From Sciscionella sediminilitoris (lineage in GTDB: Bacteria > Actinomycetota > Actinomycetes > Mycobacteriales > Pseudonocardiaceae), in contig NZ_JALM01000010.1 of assembly GCF_000737195.2 (NCBI RefSeq), forward strand, positions 62,001 to 126,000: a DNA stretch of 64,000 nucleotides. Reading direction: 5' to 3'. A model generated the notes under the pieces. The model was given only the letters and a program-made list of their open reading frames with translations. It did not search any database and was not told the origin of the DNA. The translations under genes and the position numbers were made by a program. Below, piece after piece: positions 55,953 through 64,000 of the stretch. The number at the start of each line of letters is the position of its first letter. The stretch's first letter is position 1.

Positions 55953-57122
55953 ATGAGGCGCATCGCCGACGTCACCACCTTCGTGCTGAAGCTGTCCGGG
56001 CCACGGGCGTATCTCGGCGCCCTCGAGGACGGCAGCGAACTGGGCCGGGAACGCGGCTACGTGGTACGGGAACCGTGGCGCAGCCTCTATTCGGGCCGTT
56101 TCGAGACGATGCTGGTCCGGATCACCGCCGAGGACGGCACCGAGGGCTGGGGCGAGGCGCTCGCCCCGGTCGGCCCGGAGATCCCCGCCGCGGTGGTCGA
56201 GCGGCTGCTGGCCGGATGGCTGACCGGACGGGAACTCACCGGCGTGCGGCCACTGTGGGACGGGCTGCGCGATCTGATGCGGGAACGCGGACATCTGGTG
56301 GGGCATCAGGCCGACGCGCTCGCCGCGGTGGACATCGCCCTGTGGGACCTCTACGGCAAGCTCACCGGCCTCTCGGTCGCGCAGCTGCTCGGCGGCGGGC
56401 GGCGGGAAACCGTCCCGGCCTACGTCTCCGGTCTCCCCCGGCCCACCGATGCCGAACGGGCCGCACTCGCCGCGGACTGGGCGCAGCGGGGCGCCAGCCG
56501 GGTCAAGCTCGCGCTCGGCAAGGGCATCGAGGCCGATCTCGCCACCTTCGACGCCGTCGCCGAGGCGGCGCCCGCGATGCGGATCGCGGTCGACGCGCAC
56601 TGGGCCTACTCGATCGGCGAGGCCATCGAGCTCGGCAGCGAACTGGATCGCAGGCACGCGCTGTTCTTCGAGGCGCCGCTGGTCCCCGAGGACAGTGCGG
56701 GGCACGCGGAACTGGTCAGCCGGATCACCACCCCGGTCGCGGTCGGCGAGGCGATGCGCAACCGCTACGAGTTCGCCGACTGGCTCGGGCGGCGCGCGCT
56801 GCGGATCGCCCAGCCCGATGTGGCCCGCACCGGGATCACCGAGGCCAGCTCCATCGCGGAACTCGCCGCAGCGCACCATGTTCGGATCGCCTACCACCAT
56901 TCGGTCGGGCTCGGAATCGCGCTCGCCGCGGGCATCCACGTCTCCGCTGCCGGTGCCGGGGTCCCGTTCTTCGAATACCAGCCGGACACCGTTCCCATGG
57001 CGCAGCGCATCCTGCGCGACCCACTGACCGCGGGCCCGACGGGGTTCGCCGTACCGACCGGACCGGGTCTCGGCGTCGAGGTGGACGCCGAAACGGTCCG
57101 CACCCTCGCGAAGGAGAGCTGA
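55953..57122 (+). CDS. Enolase-superfamily dehydratase/cycloisomerase, MR subgroup
   Basis: A 389-residue enzyme with an N-terminal capping domain and a C-terminal barrel. Metal ligands are Asp214 (AVDAHW), Glu240 (FFEAP) and Glu266 (VGEAM). The Asp289/His316 region (AQPDVA, AYHHSVG) gives the mandelate-racemase-type general base. The usual KxK at the other side reads VKLALG, so the first Lys (185) remains but the second is Ala187. Members dehydrate acid sugars or open galactarolactone. It starts the operon divergent from IclR. Confidence 0.85.
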   Translation: MRRIADVTTFVLKLSGPRAYLGALEDGSELGRERGYVVREPWRSLYSGRFETMLVRITAEDGTEGWGEALAPVGPEIPAAVVERLLAGWLTGRELTGVRPLWDGLRDLMRERGHLVGHQADALAAVDIALWDLYGKLTGLSVAQLLGGGRRETVPAYVSGLPRPTDAERAALAADWAQRGASRVKLALGKGIEADLATFDAVAEAAPAMRIAVDAHWAYSIGEAIELGSELDRRHALFFEAPLVPEDSAGHAELVSRITTPVAVGEAMRNRYEFADWLGRRALRIAQPDVARTGITEASSIAELAAAHHVRIAYHHSVGLGIALAAGIHVSAAGAGVPFFEYQPDTVPMAQRILRDPLTAGPTGFAVPTGPGLGVEVDAETVRTLAKES

Positions 57123-57126
57123 TCCC

Positions 57127-58023
57127 GTGCCCGACACCCCGACCGGACTGATCCCCATCCTGGCCACCCCGTTCACCGAACGCGGCGAGCTGGACCTGCC
57201 CTCGCTACGCTCACTCGTGGAATTCGAGCTGGCCTCCGGGGCCGACGGGCTCGCCGTGTTCGGCATGGCCAGCGAGGGTTTCGCGCTGACCGCGGCCGAG
57301 CGCGCCACGATCCTGCGCGAGGTCCGCGAGCTCGCCGGTCCCCGGGTGCCGATCGTCGCCGGGATCAACGGGACCAGCACCGTGAACGCGCTCGAGCAGA
57401 TCGATGCGGCGAGCGGAGCCGATCAGGTCATGGTGCTGCCCCCGTTCCTGGTCAAGCCGGGACTGGGCCAGGTGACCGAGTTCTTCGCCGAGGTGGCCGA
57501 ACGCGGCGGGATCCCGGTGATGATCCAGGACGCGCCCGGGGTGACCGGAACCGCCATCGAACCGGCGGCGATCGCGAAGCTGGCCGAAGTGCCCGGCATC
57601 ACCGCGATCAAGGTCGAGGCGCCGCCGACCCCGCCGAAGATCGCGGCCGTGCGCGAGACCGGGCTCACGGTGCTCGGCGGGCAGAACGCCCAGGCGCTGA
57701 TCGAGGAGTACGACAACGGCGCGGTCGGCACGATGCCCGCCTGCGAGTTCACCGATCTGCTCCGCCCGATCCTCGACGACCTCGCCGCCGGGCGGCGCAC
57801 CGAGGCCCGGTCCGCGTTCACCGCGCTGCTTCCGCTGATCCACCTCGGCGTGCGGCCCGGCCAGGCCTGGGCGGTGCACAAGGAGGTGCTGCGGCGCCGG
57901 GGGATCATCGCGTCCTCGGCGACCAGGCTGCCCGCGCGCCCGCTCGAACCGGTGACCGCGAAGGCACTCGGCGAGCTCCTCGACGAGCTGGCCCTGCCCG
58001 CGTGGCACGGCGGGCCGCGATGA
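57127..58023 (+). CDS. DHDPS/N-acetylneuraminate lyase-family protein
   Basis: A 298-residue class I aldolase-like barrel. The Schiff-base Lys162 is in ITAIKVEAP. The YNxP block that normally carries the catalytic Tyr reads IQDAP, and the GTTGE block reads GMASEG, as in sugar-acid members of the family rather than DapA. Candidates are 5-dehydro-4-deoxyglucarate dehydratase or a 2-keto-3-deoxy acid aldolase/dehydratase. It starts four bases after the previous stop. Confidence 0.82.
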   Translation: MPDTPTGLIPILATPFTERGELDLPSLRSLVEFELASGADGLAVFGMASEGFALTAAERATILREVRELAGPRVPIVAGINGTSTVNALEQIDAASGADQVMVLPPFLVKPGLGQVTEFFAEVAERGGIPVMIQDAPGVTGTAIEPAAIAKLAEVPGITAIKVEAPPTPPKIAAVRETGLTVLGGQNAQALIEEYDNGAVGTMPACEFTDLLRPILDDLAAGRRTEARSAFTALLPLIHLGVRPGQAWAVHKEVLRRRGIIASSATRLPARPLEPVTAKALGELLDELALPAWHGGPR

Positions 58024-58730
58024 GCCGGAGCGTGGTGCTCATCGGGGGCGGCTCCCCGATCGGGCTGGCCATCGCCGAGTCGTTCGCCGCCGAGGGCGAG
58101 CGGGTCCTCGGTGCGGGCCTGGAACCGGTGCGGCACAAGGCGTTCAGCGAATTCGTGGTGGCCGATGCGGGTACCCCGCACGGGGCGGAAGAGGTGATCG
58201 GCCGCGCCGGAACCGTGGATGTCCTCGTGCTCGCCGCCGCGGCGCAACCGGTCGCGCCCGCCGCGGAAACGAGCGAGGAGCAATGGCGTTCGGCCATCGC
58301 GAACACCCTGGACGCCGCGTTCTATCCGGTACGGGCGGCCCTTCCCGTCCTGTCCGATGGCGGTTGCATCCTCGCGGTCACCTCGGTGAACGGCTTCCTC
58401 GCCGCTCCGGGTCTGCCCGGCTACGCCGCGGCCAAGGCCGGGGTGGACGGCCTGGTCCGCCAGCTCGCGCTGGAATACGGTCCCCGGGGCATCCGGGTCA
58501 ACGCGGTCGCTCCGGGGATGATCGGCGGGAGCGAACTCCCGGACGCGGCCGAGGGCTACCCGCTGCGCCGGACCGGGGAACCACGGGAGGTCGCGGACGC
58601 GGTCACCTTCCTCGCCTCACCGCGGGCCTCGTTCATCACCGGTGTGGTGCTCCCGGTGGACGGCGGTCTGTCCATCTCCTCCCCCGCCGCCTTCGCCCGG
58701 CCCGATCTGCGCGCGAGGTTCCTGTCATGA
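58020..58730 (+). CDS. Short-chain dehydrogenase in sugar-acid operon
   Basis: A 236-residue classical SDR. The cofactor motif is altered to IGGGSPIGLAIA (GxxxGxG retained as GGGSPIG), the serine is in TSVNGF near 131, and YAAAK near 144 supplies Tyr-Lys. It probably oxidises a hydroxyl of the acid intermediate. The ATG overlaps the preceding stop region by four bases and its end overlaps the aldolase ATG. Confidence 0.85.
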   Translation: MSRSVVLIGGGSPIGLAIAESFAAEGERVLGAGLEPVRHKAFSEFVVADAGTPHGAEEVIGRAGTVDVLVLAAAAQPVAPAAETSEEQWRSAIANTLDAAFYPVRAALPVLSDGGCILAVTSVNGFLAAPGLPGYAAAKAGVDGLVRQLALEYGPRGIRVNAVAPGMIGGSELPDAAEGYPLRRTGEPREVADAVTFLASPRASFITGVVLPVDGGLSISSPAAFARPDLRARFLS

Positions 58731-59314
58731 CAGCAACATCCGGATGGTTCGAGGAAGCCTTCGCCGGGCAGACGCTGCTGGGGATCCTGCGTGGCTTCGA
58801 TCCCGGGGAGACGGTCCGGCTCGCCGAACTCGCCTGGCGACTGGGCGTGCGCTGTGTCGAGGTACCGGTGCAGGACGAGCGTGGCCGCGCGGCGCTGCGG
58901 GCCACCGTCGAGGCCGCGGCGGGCCGTCCGGTCGGCGCGGGCACGGTGACCACCCCGGAACGCCTGCACGCCGCGGTCCAGGCGGGCGCGGCGTTCACCG
59001 TGGCACCCGGACTCGATCCGGAACTGGCCGAGGCGAGCCGGTCCGCCGGGCTGCCGCATCTGCCCGGGGTGGCCACGCCGAGTGAGGTGGCGCTGGCCGA
59101 GCGGATCGGGCTGCGCTGGGTGAAGGCGTTCCCCGCCGCGGCACTCGGCACCGCGTGGTTCTCCGCCATACGCGGCCCGTTCCCCGGGATGCGGTTCGTG
59201 GCCACCGGCGGGATGACAGCCGCGAGCGTCACGCCCTACCTGGACGCGGGTGCCTCGGTCATCGCCCTCGGCTCCGGGCTCGCCGATCTGCTCAATCCGC
59301 CCATCACGGCGTGA
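58727..59314 (+). CDS. KDPG/KDPGal-type aldolase
   Basis: A 195-residue class I aldolase. Features are LLGILRG near residue 17, VEVPVQ with Glu45, VGAGTVTTPERL near 69, the Schiff-base Lys133 in WVKAFPA and VATGGM near 162. It cleaves 2-keto-3-deoxy acids or their 6-phosphates to pyruvate and an aldehyde. No kinase is present nearby, so the phosphorylated substrate is not assured. It ends the operon. Confidence 0.88.
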   Translation: MTATSGWFEEAFAGQTLLGILRGFDPGETVRLAELAWRLGVRCVEVPVQDERGRAALRATVEAAAGRPVGAGTVTTPERLHAAVQAGAAFTVAPGLDPELAEASRSAGLPHLPGVATPSEVALAERIGLRWVKAFPAAALGTAWFSAIRGPFPGMRFVATGGMTAASVTPYLDAGASVIALGSGLADLLNPPITA

Positions 59315-59394
59315 AACCGCACACCACACCCCATTCCGCGGGGATTGCGCCGGTATTCTGGGCCGATGTGCCGTGCCCGCCGTGAAGGAGTCCG

Positions 59395-60033
59395 ATGACC
59401 GAGTCGACCACCGATCAGCGTGCCACGGACCACGAAGGGGGCTTCCGGTCCCGGTTCGAGGTGACCACCGAGCGTGGTGGCCCCCGCTACGGGGCCTTCA
59501 GCGAGGAGGTCCGCCGGCTGATGGACCTGACCAGGTACGCGTGCCCGACCCCGGACCTGATCGACGGCCTCATCGAGGATCTGCGCGGGATCAACGAGCG
59601 GCTGGCGGCCACCCAGGTCGACGAGTGGCACAGCCCGGCGGGGACCCGGATCGACCTGCCCGCGCGGGGCAACATCACGCTGCCGCCCTACGAGGTGGAG
59701 CAGGCCGGTCCGGACGGGGTCTCCGCGGTGGTGACGTTCCGCCCGTACCACCTCGGCGGCAACAACGCCGCGCACGGCGGGCAGGTGGCGGTGGCCTTCG
59801 ACGATCTCGCCGGGATGGCCTCGGTCATGGGCCAGGGCAAGGTCAGCAGGACGGCCTATCTGACCGTGGATTACCGCTCGATCACGCCGCTGGACACGCC
59901 ACTGCGCTGCCGGACCTGGGTGGACCGGATCGAGGGCAGGAAGGTGTTCATCCGCGGTTCCCTGCACGACGGGCAGCGGCTGTGCGCCGAACTCGACGCG
60001 CTGTTCATCCAGCTGAAGCCGGGCCAGCAGTAG
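59395..60033 (+). CDS. PaaI-type hotdog thioesterase
   Basis: A 212-residue protein whose C-terminal 130 residues form a hotdog domain with the PaaI signature NNAAHGGQVAVAFDDLAG near residue 122, followed by YLTVDYRSITPLDTPL. The N-terminal 80 residues are an extension. It would hydrolyse acyl- or aryl-CoA. It is convergent with the mce operon. Confidence 0.85.
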   Translation: MTESTTDQRATDHEGGFRSRFEVTTERGGPRYGAFSEEVRRLMDLTRYACPTPDLIDGLIEDLRGINERLAATQVDEWHSPAGTRIDLPARGNITLPPYEVEQAGPDGVSAVVTFRPYHLGGNNAAHGGQVAVAFDDLAGMASVMGQGKVSRTAYLTVDYRSITPLDTPLRCRTWVDRIEGRKVFIRGSLHDGQRLCAELDALFIQLKPGQQ

Positions 60034-60052
60034 GTCAGCTCGACACGCGCGT

Positions 60053-60652
60053 TCAGAGCACGCCGAGCTCGGTGATCTTCCAGGAGCCGCCGGGATCCCG
60101 CTGCGCGCTCAGGCGCAGCTGGGCGGTCCCGGAACGCTGCTGGGTCGACCCGGACATGATCTGCTGGTCCACGAGGGCGAGCAGTTCGGCCCGGTCCCCG
60201 TGCAGCGAGACCACCCCGAGGTTGCGCACGATCGTGGTGACGATGAGCCGCTTGCTCTGCGCGGTGTCCCTGATCCGCCCGAACAGCGCGTCGTACTGGC
60301 GCACCGCGGCACCGGTGAACAGGCCGCGCGCCGCCTTGTGGGCGTTGTCCAGATCGGCGTAGTCGTAGCTGAGCACCTGGGTCAGCGGGCCACGCAGCCG
60401 ATCGGTGAGCTCGCTGGTCTTCCCGGCGTCCACCAGTGTCTCGTTGTCCGAACGCAGCAGCGCACCGGTCACCCCGAGCGCGGCGGCGAGCACCGCGGCG
60501 ATGATCGCCAGTACCGCGCACCGGCGCTGCACCTGTTCGGCGGGCAGCGCGCGCAGTTTCCCCGGGAGGGACCGCACTCGGCCGGGCAGTGCACGCATCC
60601 GGCCCGGCAGCGCCCGTACCGGGCCCGGCAGGGTGATCGGCCAGCCCGTCAT
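60053..60652 (-). CDS. Mce-associated membrane protein 2
   Basis: A 199-residue single-pass protein. An unusual Arg/Pro/Leu-rich N-terminus repeats ALPGR-type units (PVRALPGRMRALPGRVRSLP), then one membrane helix (CAVLAIIAAVLAAALGVTGA) and an exported domain with VLSYDYADLDNAHKAARGLF, characteristic of Mce-associated (Mas) proteins. It likely helps assemble the Mce lipid importer. The ATG overlaps the previous stop (ATGA). Confidence 0.85.
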   Translation of the reverse strand: MTGWPITLPGPVRALPGRMRALPGRVRSLPGKLRALPAEQVQRRCAVLAIIAAVLAAALGVTGALLRSDNETLVDAGKTSELTDRLRGPLTQVLSYDYADLDNAHKAARGLFTGAAVRQYDALFGRIRDTAQSKRLIVTTIVRNLGVVSLHGDRAELLALVDQQIMSGSTQQRSGTAQLRLSAQRDPGGSWKITELGVL

Positions 60653-61155
60653 GGTGTCCCCGTCCCGGTCGAGGACAGATCCCCGACCAGCCAGCCGGAA
60701 TCGGTCCGCGCCATCCGCGCGGTGAATCCGGCCTTGCGGCGCACCGCGGGTTTCCCGTTCGCGGCGATGTGCACATCGGCGGAAAGGATCACGGTCGCGG
60801 TCCCGGCGTTGACGTCCACCTTGGTCACCGCGGCCGAGGTGATCCGCGCGGTGCTCACCGATTTGGTCCGCTTGGCCTGGTTGGCGTCCGATTCCCGTGC
60901 CCGGTCCAGGTTCGCCTTGTAGGCCCCGGTGGCCACCGCGGACCACTGCTTCAGGTCCGCATCGGCCTTGCGGTAGTCGAGGCTGGCGAGCGCGGCGACG
61001 TCGGTGCGGGCCGCCTCGAGCGCCCCATCGCGGGCGGAGGCGACCGAGGCGTCCGAACCGAAGGCGTCCTGCCAGGCGGAGAAGGCGAACACGCCGAGCC
61101 CCGCGAGCGCCACGGCGAGCAGCGCGACCGAGAGCCGGACCCGATGGCGGTTCAT
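60649..61155 (-). CDS. Mce-associated membrane protein 1
   Basis: A 168-residue single-pass protein with a membrane helix (SVALLAVALAGLGVFAFSAW) and the Mas-type exported domain (LASLDYRKADADLKQWSAVA, then GTATVILSADVHIAANGKPA). It is coupled by ATGA overlaps to MceF upstream and the second Mas protein downstream. Confidence 0.88.
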   Translation of the reverse strand: MNRHRVRLSVALLAVALAGLGVFAFSAWQDAFGSDASVASARDGALEAARTDVAALASLDYRKADADLKQWSAVATGAYKANLDRARESDANQAKRTKSVSTARITSAAVTKVDVNAGTATVILSADVHIAANGKPAVRRKAGFTARMARTDSGWLVGDLSSTGTGTP

Positions 61156-62375
61156 TTCTGCAGTCCGTAGAGCTGTTCGACGCTGTCCGGGCCACCGGAA
61201 CCGCTGACCTCGCCGATCACCCCGGGCATCCCGCCGGGCAGCTGGGCCGGGGCGGCCGGCTTCGGCGGCGCGCCGCCGTAGGGCGCGTTCTGCGCGCCGC
61301 GCACCAGGATCGGGCTGCCCTTCGGTTCGGCGCAGTAGGCGGCCTGGTTCGGGTTGTAGTTACCCATATCGGTTCCCGCGTGCTGTTTGGTCGCCTGATA
61401 TCCCTTGGTGCACGGCGGCGGCTGGTAGAAGCTGAGCTGGAAGGAGAGCTGGCCCTGGTTTCCCCGGGACAGCGTCGGGCTGACCCCGCCGATCATGGGC
61501 AGCCCGACGAGCAGCTGGCGCACCGCGGGCACCCGGGATTCGAGCAGCTGGGATGTGGTGAGCAGGTTCGCGAGCACCGCGGAGAGCCCGTTTCCGCTAC
61601 GGTGCAGGAAGTTCTGCACCTCCCCGGTGACCTTCGGGGCCTCGTGGGTGATCTTGCGGATGTCCGGATCGGATTTCTTGAGCTGGGCGGTGATATCGCG
61701 CAGGCCGTTGGAGAACGTGGACAGCTGCCCGGTCAGCTGCGACTGGGTGTCGAGTACGGTCCCGCCGGTGTGCAGTAGCTTCTTGGTCTGCGGGACGTAC
61801 TCGTCCGCGGTGCCCACGAAGGAGTTCGCGGCGTCGATCAGGGTGCGCAGATCCTGGCCGCTGCCGTCGAACGCGGTGCCCAGTTCATCCACCACGGTGC
61901 GCAGCGAACCGGTGGGCACATCGTTGACCAGTTTGTCCACCGCGTCGAGCATCCGCGCGGGGGCGACCGGGACATCGGTCTTGCGCTCGGCTATCCGCGA
62001 GCCGTCCCGCAGATAGGGCGGGGAATCGTTGTCCGGAACCAGATCCACGTACTGCTCACCGATCGCGGACCGGTCGGTGACGATCGCGCGCACCGAGGCC
62101 GGGATCTTCGGGGCATCCGAGTCGATCTTGAGCTGGACCCGGATCCCGTTGTCGGACAGGGAAAGCGAGCCGACCCGGCCCACCGGGCTGCCGCGGTAGG
62201 TCACCTCGGCGTTCGGGAAGATCCCGCCACCGGTGGCCAGTTCCGCGGTCACCGTGTAACGCCCGGCCCCGATCTCGTTGCCGAGACCCGCGTAGCGCAC
62301 CGCGGTGAACCCGACTGCGAGCACCCCGATCACGATGAACAGCACGAACTTGACCTTGACACCGCGGGAGATCAT
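61152..62375 (-). CDS. mceF: Mce-family protein MceF
   Basis: A 407-residue MCE protein. One N-terminal membrane helix (VKFVLFIVIGVLAVGFTAVR), then the MlaD/MCE domain (YTVTAELATGGGIFPNAEVT, YRGSPVGRVGSL, DRSAIGEQYVDLVP), then long helical regions and a Pro/Gly-rich tail. MCE proteins form the periplasmic lipid-transport tunnel. It is last of the Mce proteins, followed by Mas genes. ATGA coupling joins it to MceE. Confidence 0.93.
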   Translation of the reverse strand: MISRGVKVKFVLFIVIGVLAVGFTAVRYAGLGNEIGAGRYTVTAELATGGGIFPNAEVTYRGSPVGRVGSLSLSDNGIRVQLKIDSDAPKIPASVRAIVTDRSAIGEQYVDLVPDNDSPPYLRDGSRIAERKTDVPVAPARMLDAVDKLVNDVPTGSLRTVVDELGTAFDGSGQDLRTLIDAANSFVGTADEYVPQTKKLLHTGGTVLDTQSQLTGQLSTFSNGLRDITAQLKKSDPDIRKITHEAPKVTGEVQNFLHRSGNGLSAVLANLLTTSQLLESRVPAVRQLLVGLPMIGGVSPTLSRGNQGQLSFQLSFYQPPPCTKGYQATKQHAGTDMGNYNPNQAAYCAEPKGSPILVRGAQNAPYGGAPPKPAAPAQLPGGMPGVIGEVSGSGGPDSVEQLYGLQK

Positions 62376-63607
62376 TTGCCGCCCCCGAGCACCGAGTCGA
62401 ACACTCCGCCGAGCCCGGGCGGCGGCTTCGGGGGCGCCGCGCCCTGCGGTTCCTGCCCGGACGCCGGTTGACCGGAGGCCGGTTGACCGGACCGCTGCTG
62501 ATCACCGGACTGTGCCTGGTTTCCCTGCTTGCCACCGGATTTGTCCGGGTCCGGGAACAGCGGCGGGATCAGCGGCATCTTGCTGTTCTTCATGTTGTCC
62601 CCGAGCACGTCCAGCCGGAAGTCCATGTCCAGGTCCGCGTTGAAGTAGTCGCCCTTGAGCGAGTTCATCGCGTAGTCCGCGAACGGGTAGGACAGCAGGA
62701 TCTGCATGGACTTCGGGATGTTCGAGCCCGCCTTGGCCAGCTGGCGCAGCGTGGGCGCGACCGTGCGCAGATCGTCGAGCAGATCGTCCCGGCTGCGGTC
62801 GATGGTGTCGGTGGCCACTGTGGACAGTCGGCGCAGCGAGCCGAGCATCGCCACGATCTGGTCCCGCTGCTGGTTCGCCGACCGCAGCCCGGGTTCCATG
62901 GCGTCGAGCCCGTCGGCGAGCTGTTTGCGTTGCGTGGATACGGTCGCGGACAGGGTGTTGAGCCCGTCGATGGCCCTGGTGATGTTGTCCCGCTGCCCGT
63001 TGAGCTGATGGGCGAGGTCGCGCAGCCGGGACAGGGTGGCGCGCAGTTCGGGTTCGCGCCCGTCGAGCGCCCCGTTGAGCTCGTGGGTGATGTTCTGCAC
63101 CTGCTGGATGCCGCCGTTGTTCAGCAGCAGGGACAGCGCCCCGAGCACCTCCTCGACCTCGGCGTTGCGGTTGGTGCGGGACACCGGGATCGTGCCCCCA
63201 CCGTGCAGCGTCCCGCTCGGTGCGGCGTTCTTCGGTCCGCCGAGTTCGACGAACTTCTCGCCGAGCAGGCTGGACTGGCGCAGGGTGGCGGTGGCGTTCG
63301 CGGGCAGGTGCACATCGCCGTTGACATCCATCGTCACGATCGCGGTCTTGTTGTCCGGGGCGAGCTCCACCCGGTCCACCCGCCCGGCCGCGACATCGTT
63401 GACCTTCACCATGGCCTGCGGCACCAGATCGAGCACATCGGTGAACTGGGCGCGCACCGTGAACGGATGCGCGCCCAGATCCGCGCCACCGGGCAGCGGC
63501 ACGTTGTAGAGACCGTTGAAGCCGCCGGGTGCGCAGGAGCACAACAGGGCGGCGCTTCCGACGAGCGCGGCGAGGCGCCAGCGTCGCCCGGCGTGTGTGG
63601 CGCTCAC
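62372..63607 (-). CDS. mceE: Mce-family lipoprotein MceE
   Basis: A 411-residue MCE lipoprotein. The signal RLAALVGSAALLCSC ends in a lipobox with two adjacent candidate cysteines (LCSC). The MCE domain (FTVRAQFTDVLDLVPQAMVK, QSSLLGEKFVELGGPKNAAP) and long coiled-helix region follow; the tail is repetitive (GQPASGQPASGQEP). Lipidation is typical of the fifth Mce gene. The GTG overlaps the MceD stop (GTGA). Confidence 0.93.
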   Translation of the reverse strand: MSATHAGRRWRLAALVGSAALLCSCAPGGFNGLYNVPLPGGADLGAHPFTVRAQFTDVLDLVPQAMVKVNDVAAGRVDRVELAPDNKTAIVTMDVNGDVHLPANATATLRQSSLLGEKFVELGGPKNAAPSGTLHGGGTIPVSRTNRNAEVEEVLGALSLLLNNGGIQQVQNITHELNGALDGREPELRATLSRLRDLAHQLNGQRDNITRAIDGLNTLSATVSTQRKQLADGLDAMEPGLRSANQQRDQIVAMLGSLRRLSTVATDTIDRSRDDLLDDLRTVAPTLRQLAKAGSNIPKSMQILLSYPFADYAMNSLKGDYFNADLDMDFRLDVLGDNMKNSKMPLIPPLFPDPDKSGGKQGNQAQSGDQQRSGQPASGQPASGQEPQGAAPPKPPPGLGGVFDSVLGGGK

Positions 63608-64000
63608 TTCCCGCCTCCCTTGTTCGGTGTCGGGAACGGGGTTCCCTTCGGGGCCCACAGCCAGGACAGTATCTGCGCCAGCGAGGGCAGGTTCAGCCCG
63701 TTGTCCACGGTGTTCGCGATCGAATCGCAGAGCTTGTTCGGATCCTTGGTCTGGCTGCGGTTCGGGGTGTTGATCGTCAGCGCCCGGCAGATCGACTGCA
63801 CCGGGCCGAAGGTCAGCTCACCGAGGTCACCCCTGGTCGCCACGGTCCCGGAGGCCTGATCGTAGGCCCCGAGGTAACCCGAGATCCCGACGGGCGCGGT
63901 GTCCAGGGTCTCGGCGAGCGCACCGCGCTGGTCCACGAGCACCTTGGTGATGCCGATAAGCTTGTCCACGTTCTTGCTCAGCAGATCGGAATTGTCCCCG
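63604..64000 (-). CDS. mceD: Mce-family protein MceD, C-terminal part
   Basis: The last 131 residues of an MCE protein; the gene continues beyond the right edge. The visible part reads LSKNVDKLIGITKVLVDQRG, then SGYLGAYDQASGTVATRGDL, and ends PTPNKGGGK. Position before mceE identifies it as the D subunit. It is coupled to mceE by a GTGA overlap. Confidence 0.88.
   Translation of the reverse strand, partial: GDNSDLLSKNVDKLIGITKVLVDQRGALAETLDTAPVGISGYLGAYDQASGTVATRGDLGELTFGPVQSICRALTINTPNRSQTKDPNKLCDSIANTVDNGLNLPSLAQILSWLWAPKGTPFPTPNKGGGK

Noticed and set aside
52722-59314. A de Ley-Doudoroff type galactonate/KDPGal pathway as the sole explanation of the sugar-acid cluster
   Set aside because: No 2-keto-3-deoxy-galactonokinase or gluconokinase is present, and the Udh-like and DHDPS-family genes fit an oxidative uronate route better.

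Overview
High-GC actinomycete chromosome. Three things point to the Corynebacteriales/Pseudonocardiales side of the phylum: an mce cluster with Mce-associated membrane proteins, an F420-type PPOX oxidoreductase, and the gene order gatB-gatA-gatC-ACT protein-ligA-(MetE-C-like protein), which also occurs in mycobacteria. Genus cannot be fixed from the sequence alone. No rRNA, tRNA, CRISPR array or complete mobile element was seen.

Layout. 1-1.3 kb: end of a pentapeptide-repeat gene, an ISL3-type transposon remnant and two heavily frameshifted small genes. 1.3-10.7 kb: small enzymes and regulators (GNAT, lipoprotein, SDR, DHA2 efflux pump, HxlR regulator with a double operator facing a DUF899 gene, VOC, PPOX, S66 peptidase, acyl-CoA synthetase, Tam-like methyltransferase). 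10.8-15.6 kb: replication/nucleotide operon dgt - 28-codon ORF - serpin - dnaG - conserved gene, all on the minus strand. 15.7-17.7 kb: two DGPF/YCII proteins with an ECF42-type sigma factor. 17.7-22.3 kb: gatCAB with two tiny coupled ORFs between its cistrons, then the ACT protein. 22.3-26 kb: NarL-type two-component system divergent from a membrane acyltransferase. 25.9-36 kb: tandem GNATs, ligA, a FUSC transporter, a XRE-cupin regulator with an amino-acid permease and PLP enzyme, and a MetE-C-like protein. 36-37.5 kb: a 1.5-kb island bounded by 41-bp direct repeats at the 3' end of an ECF41 sigma factor gene. 37.5-48 kb: ECF41/AhpD pair, acyl-CoA synthetase, erythromycin-esterase-like protein with TetR, SDRs with LysR, XRE-cupin/DinB pair. 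48-52 kb: beta-ketoadipate branch (PcaI, PcaJ, PcaF, PcaR-like IclR). 52.7-59.3 kb: divergent sugar-acid catabolic cluster. 59.4-64 kb: PaaI-type thioesterase and the 3' half of an mce operon.

How the parts work together. Many divergent gene pairs carry readable inverted-repeat operators between them (HxlR, XRE-cupin, TetR, LysR, IclR), so this is a mosaic of locally controlled modules laid around a conserved housekeeping backbone. The pca genes finish aromatic-ring catabolism to acetyl-CoA and succinyl-CoA. The sugar-acid cluster combines an MHS transporter, a uronate-dehydrogenase-like protein, an enolase-superfamily enzyme, a DHDPS-family protein and a KDPG-type aldolase under one IclR regulator.

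The least explained items are the two 130-bp structured repeats 29 kb apart, the stop/start-overlapping micro-ORFs inside the dgt-dnaG and gatCAB operons, and the direct-repeat-bounded island.
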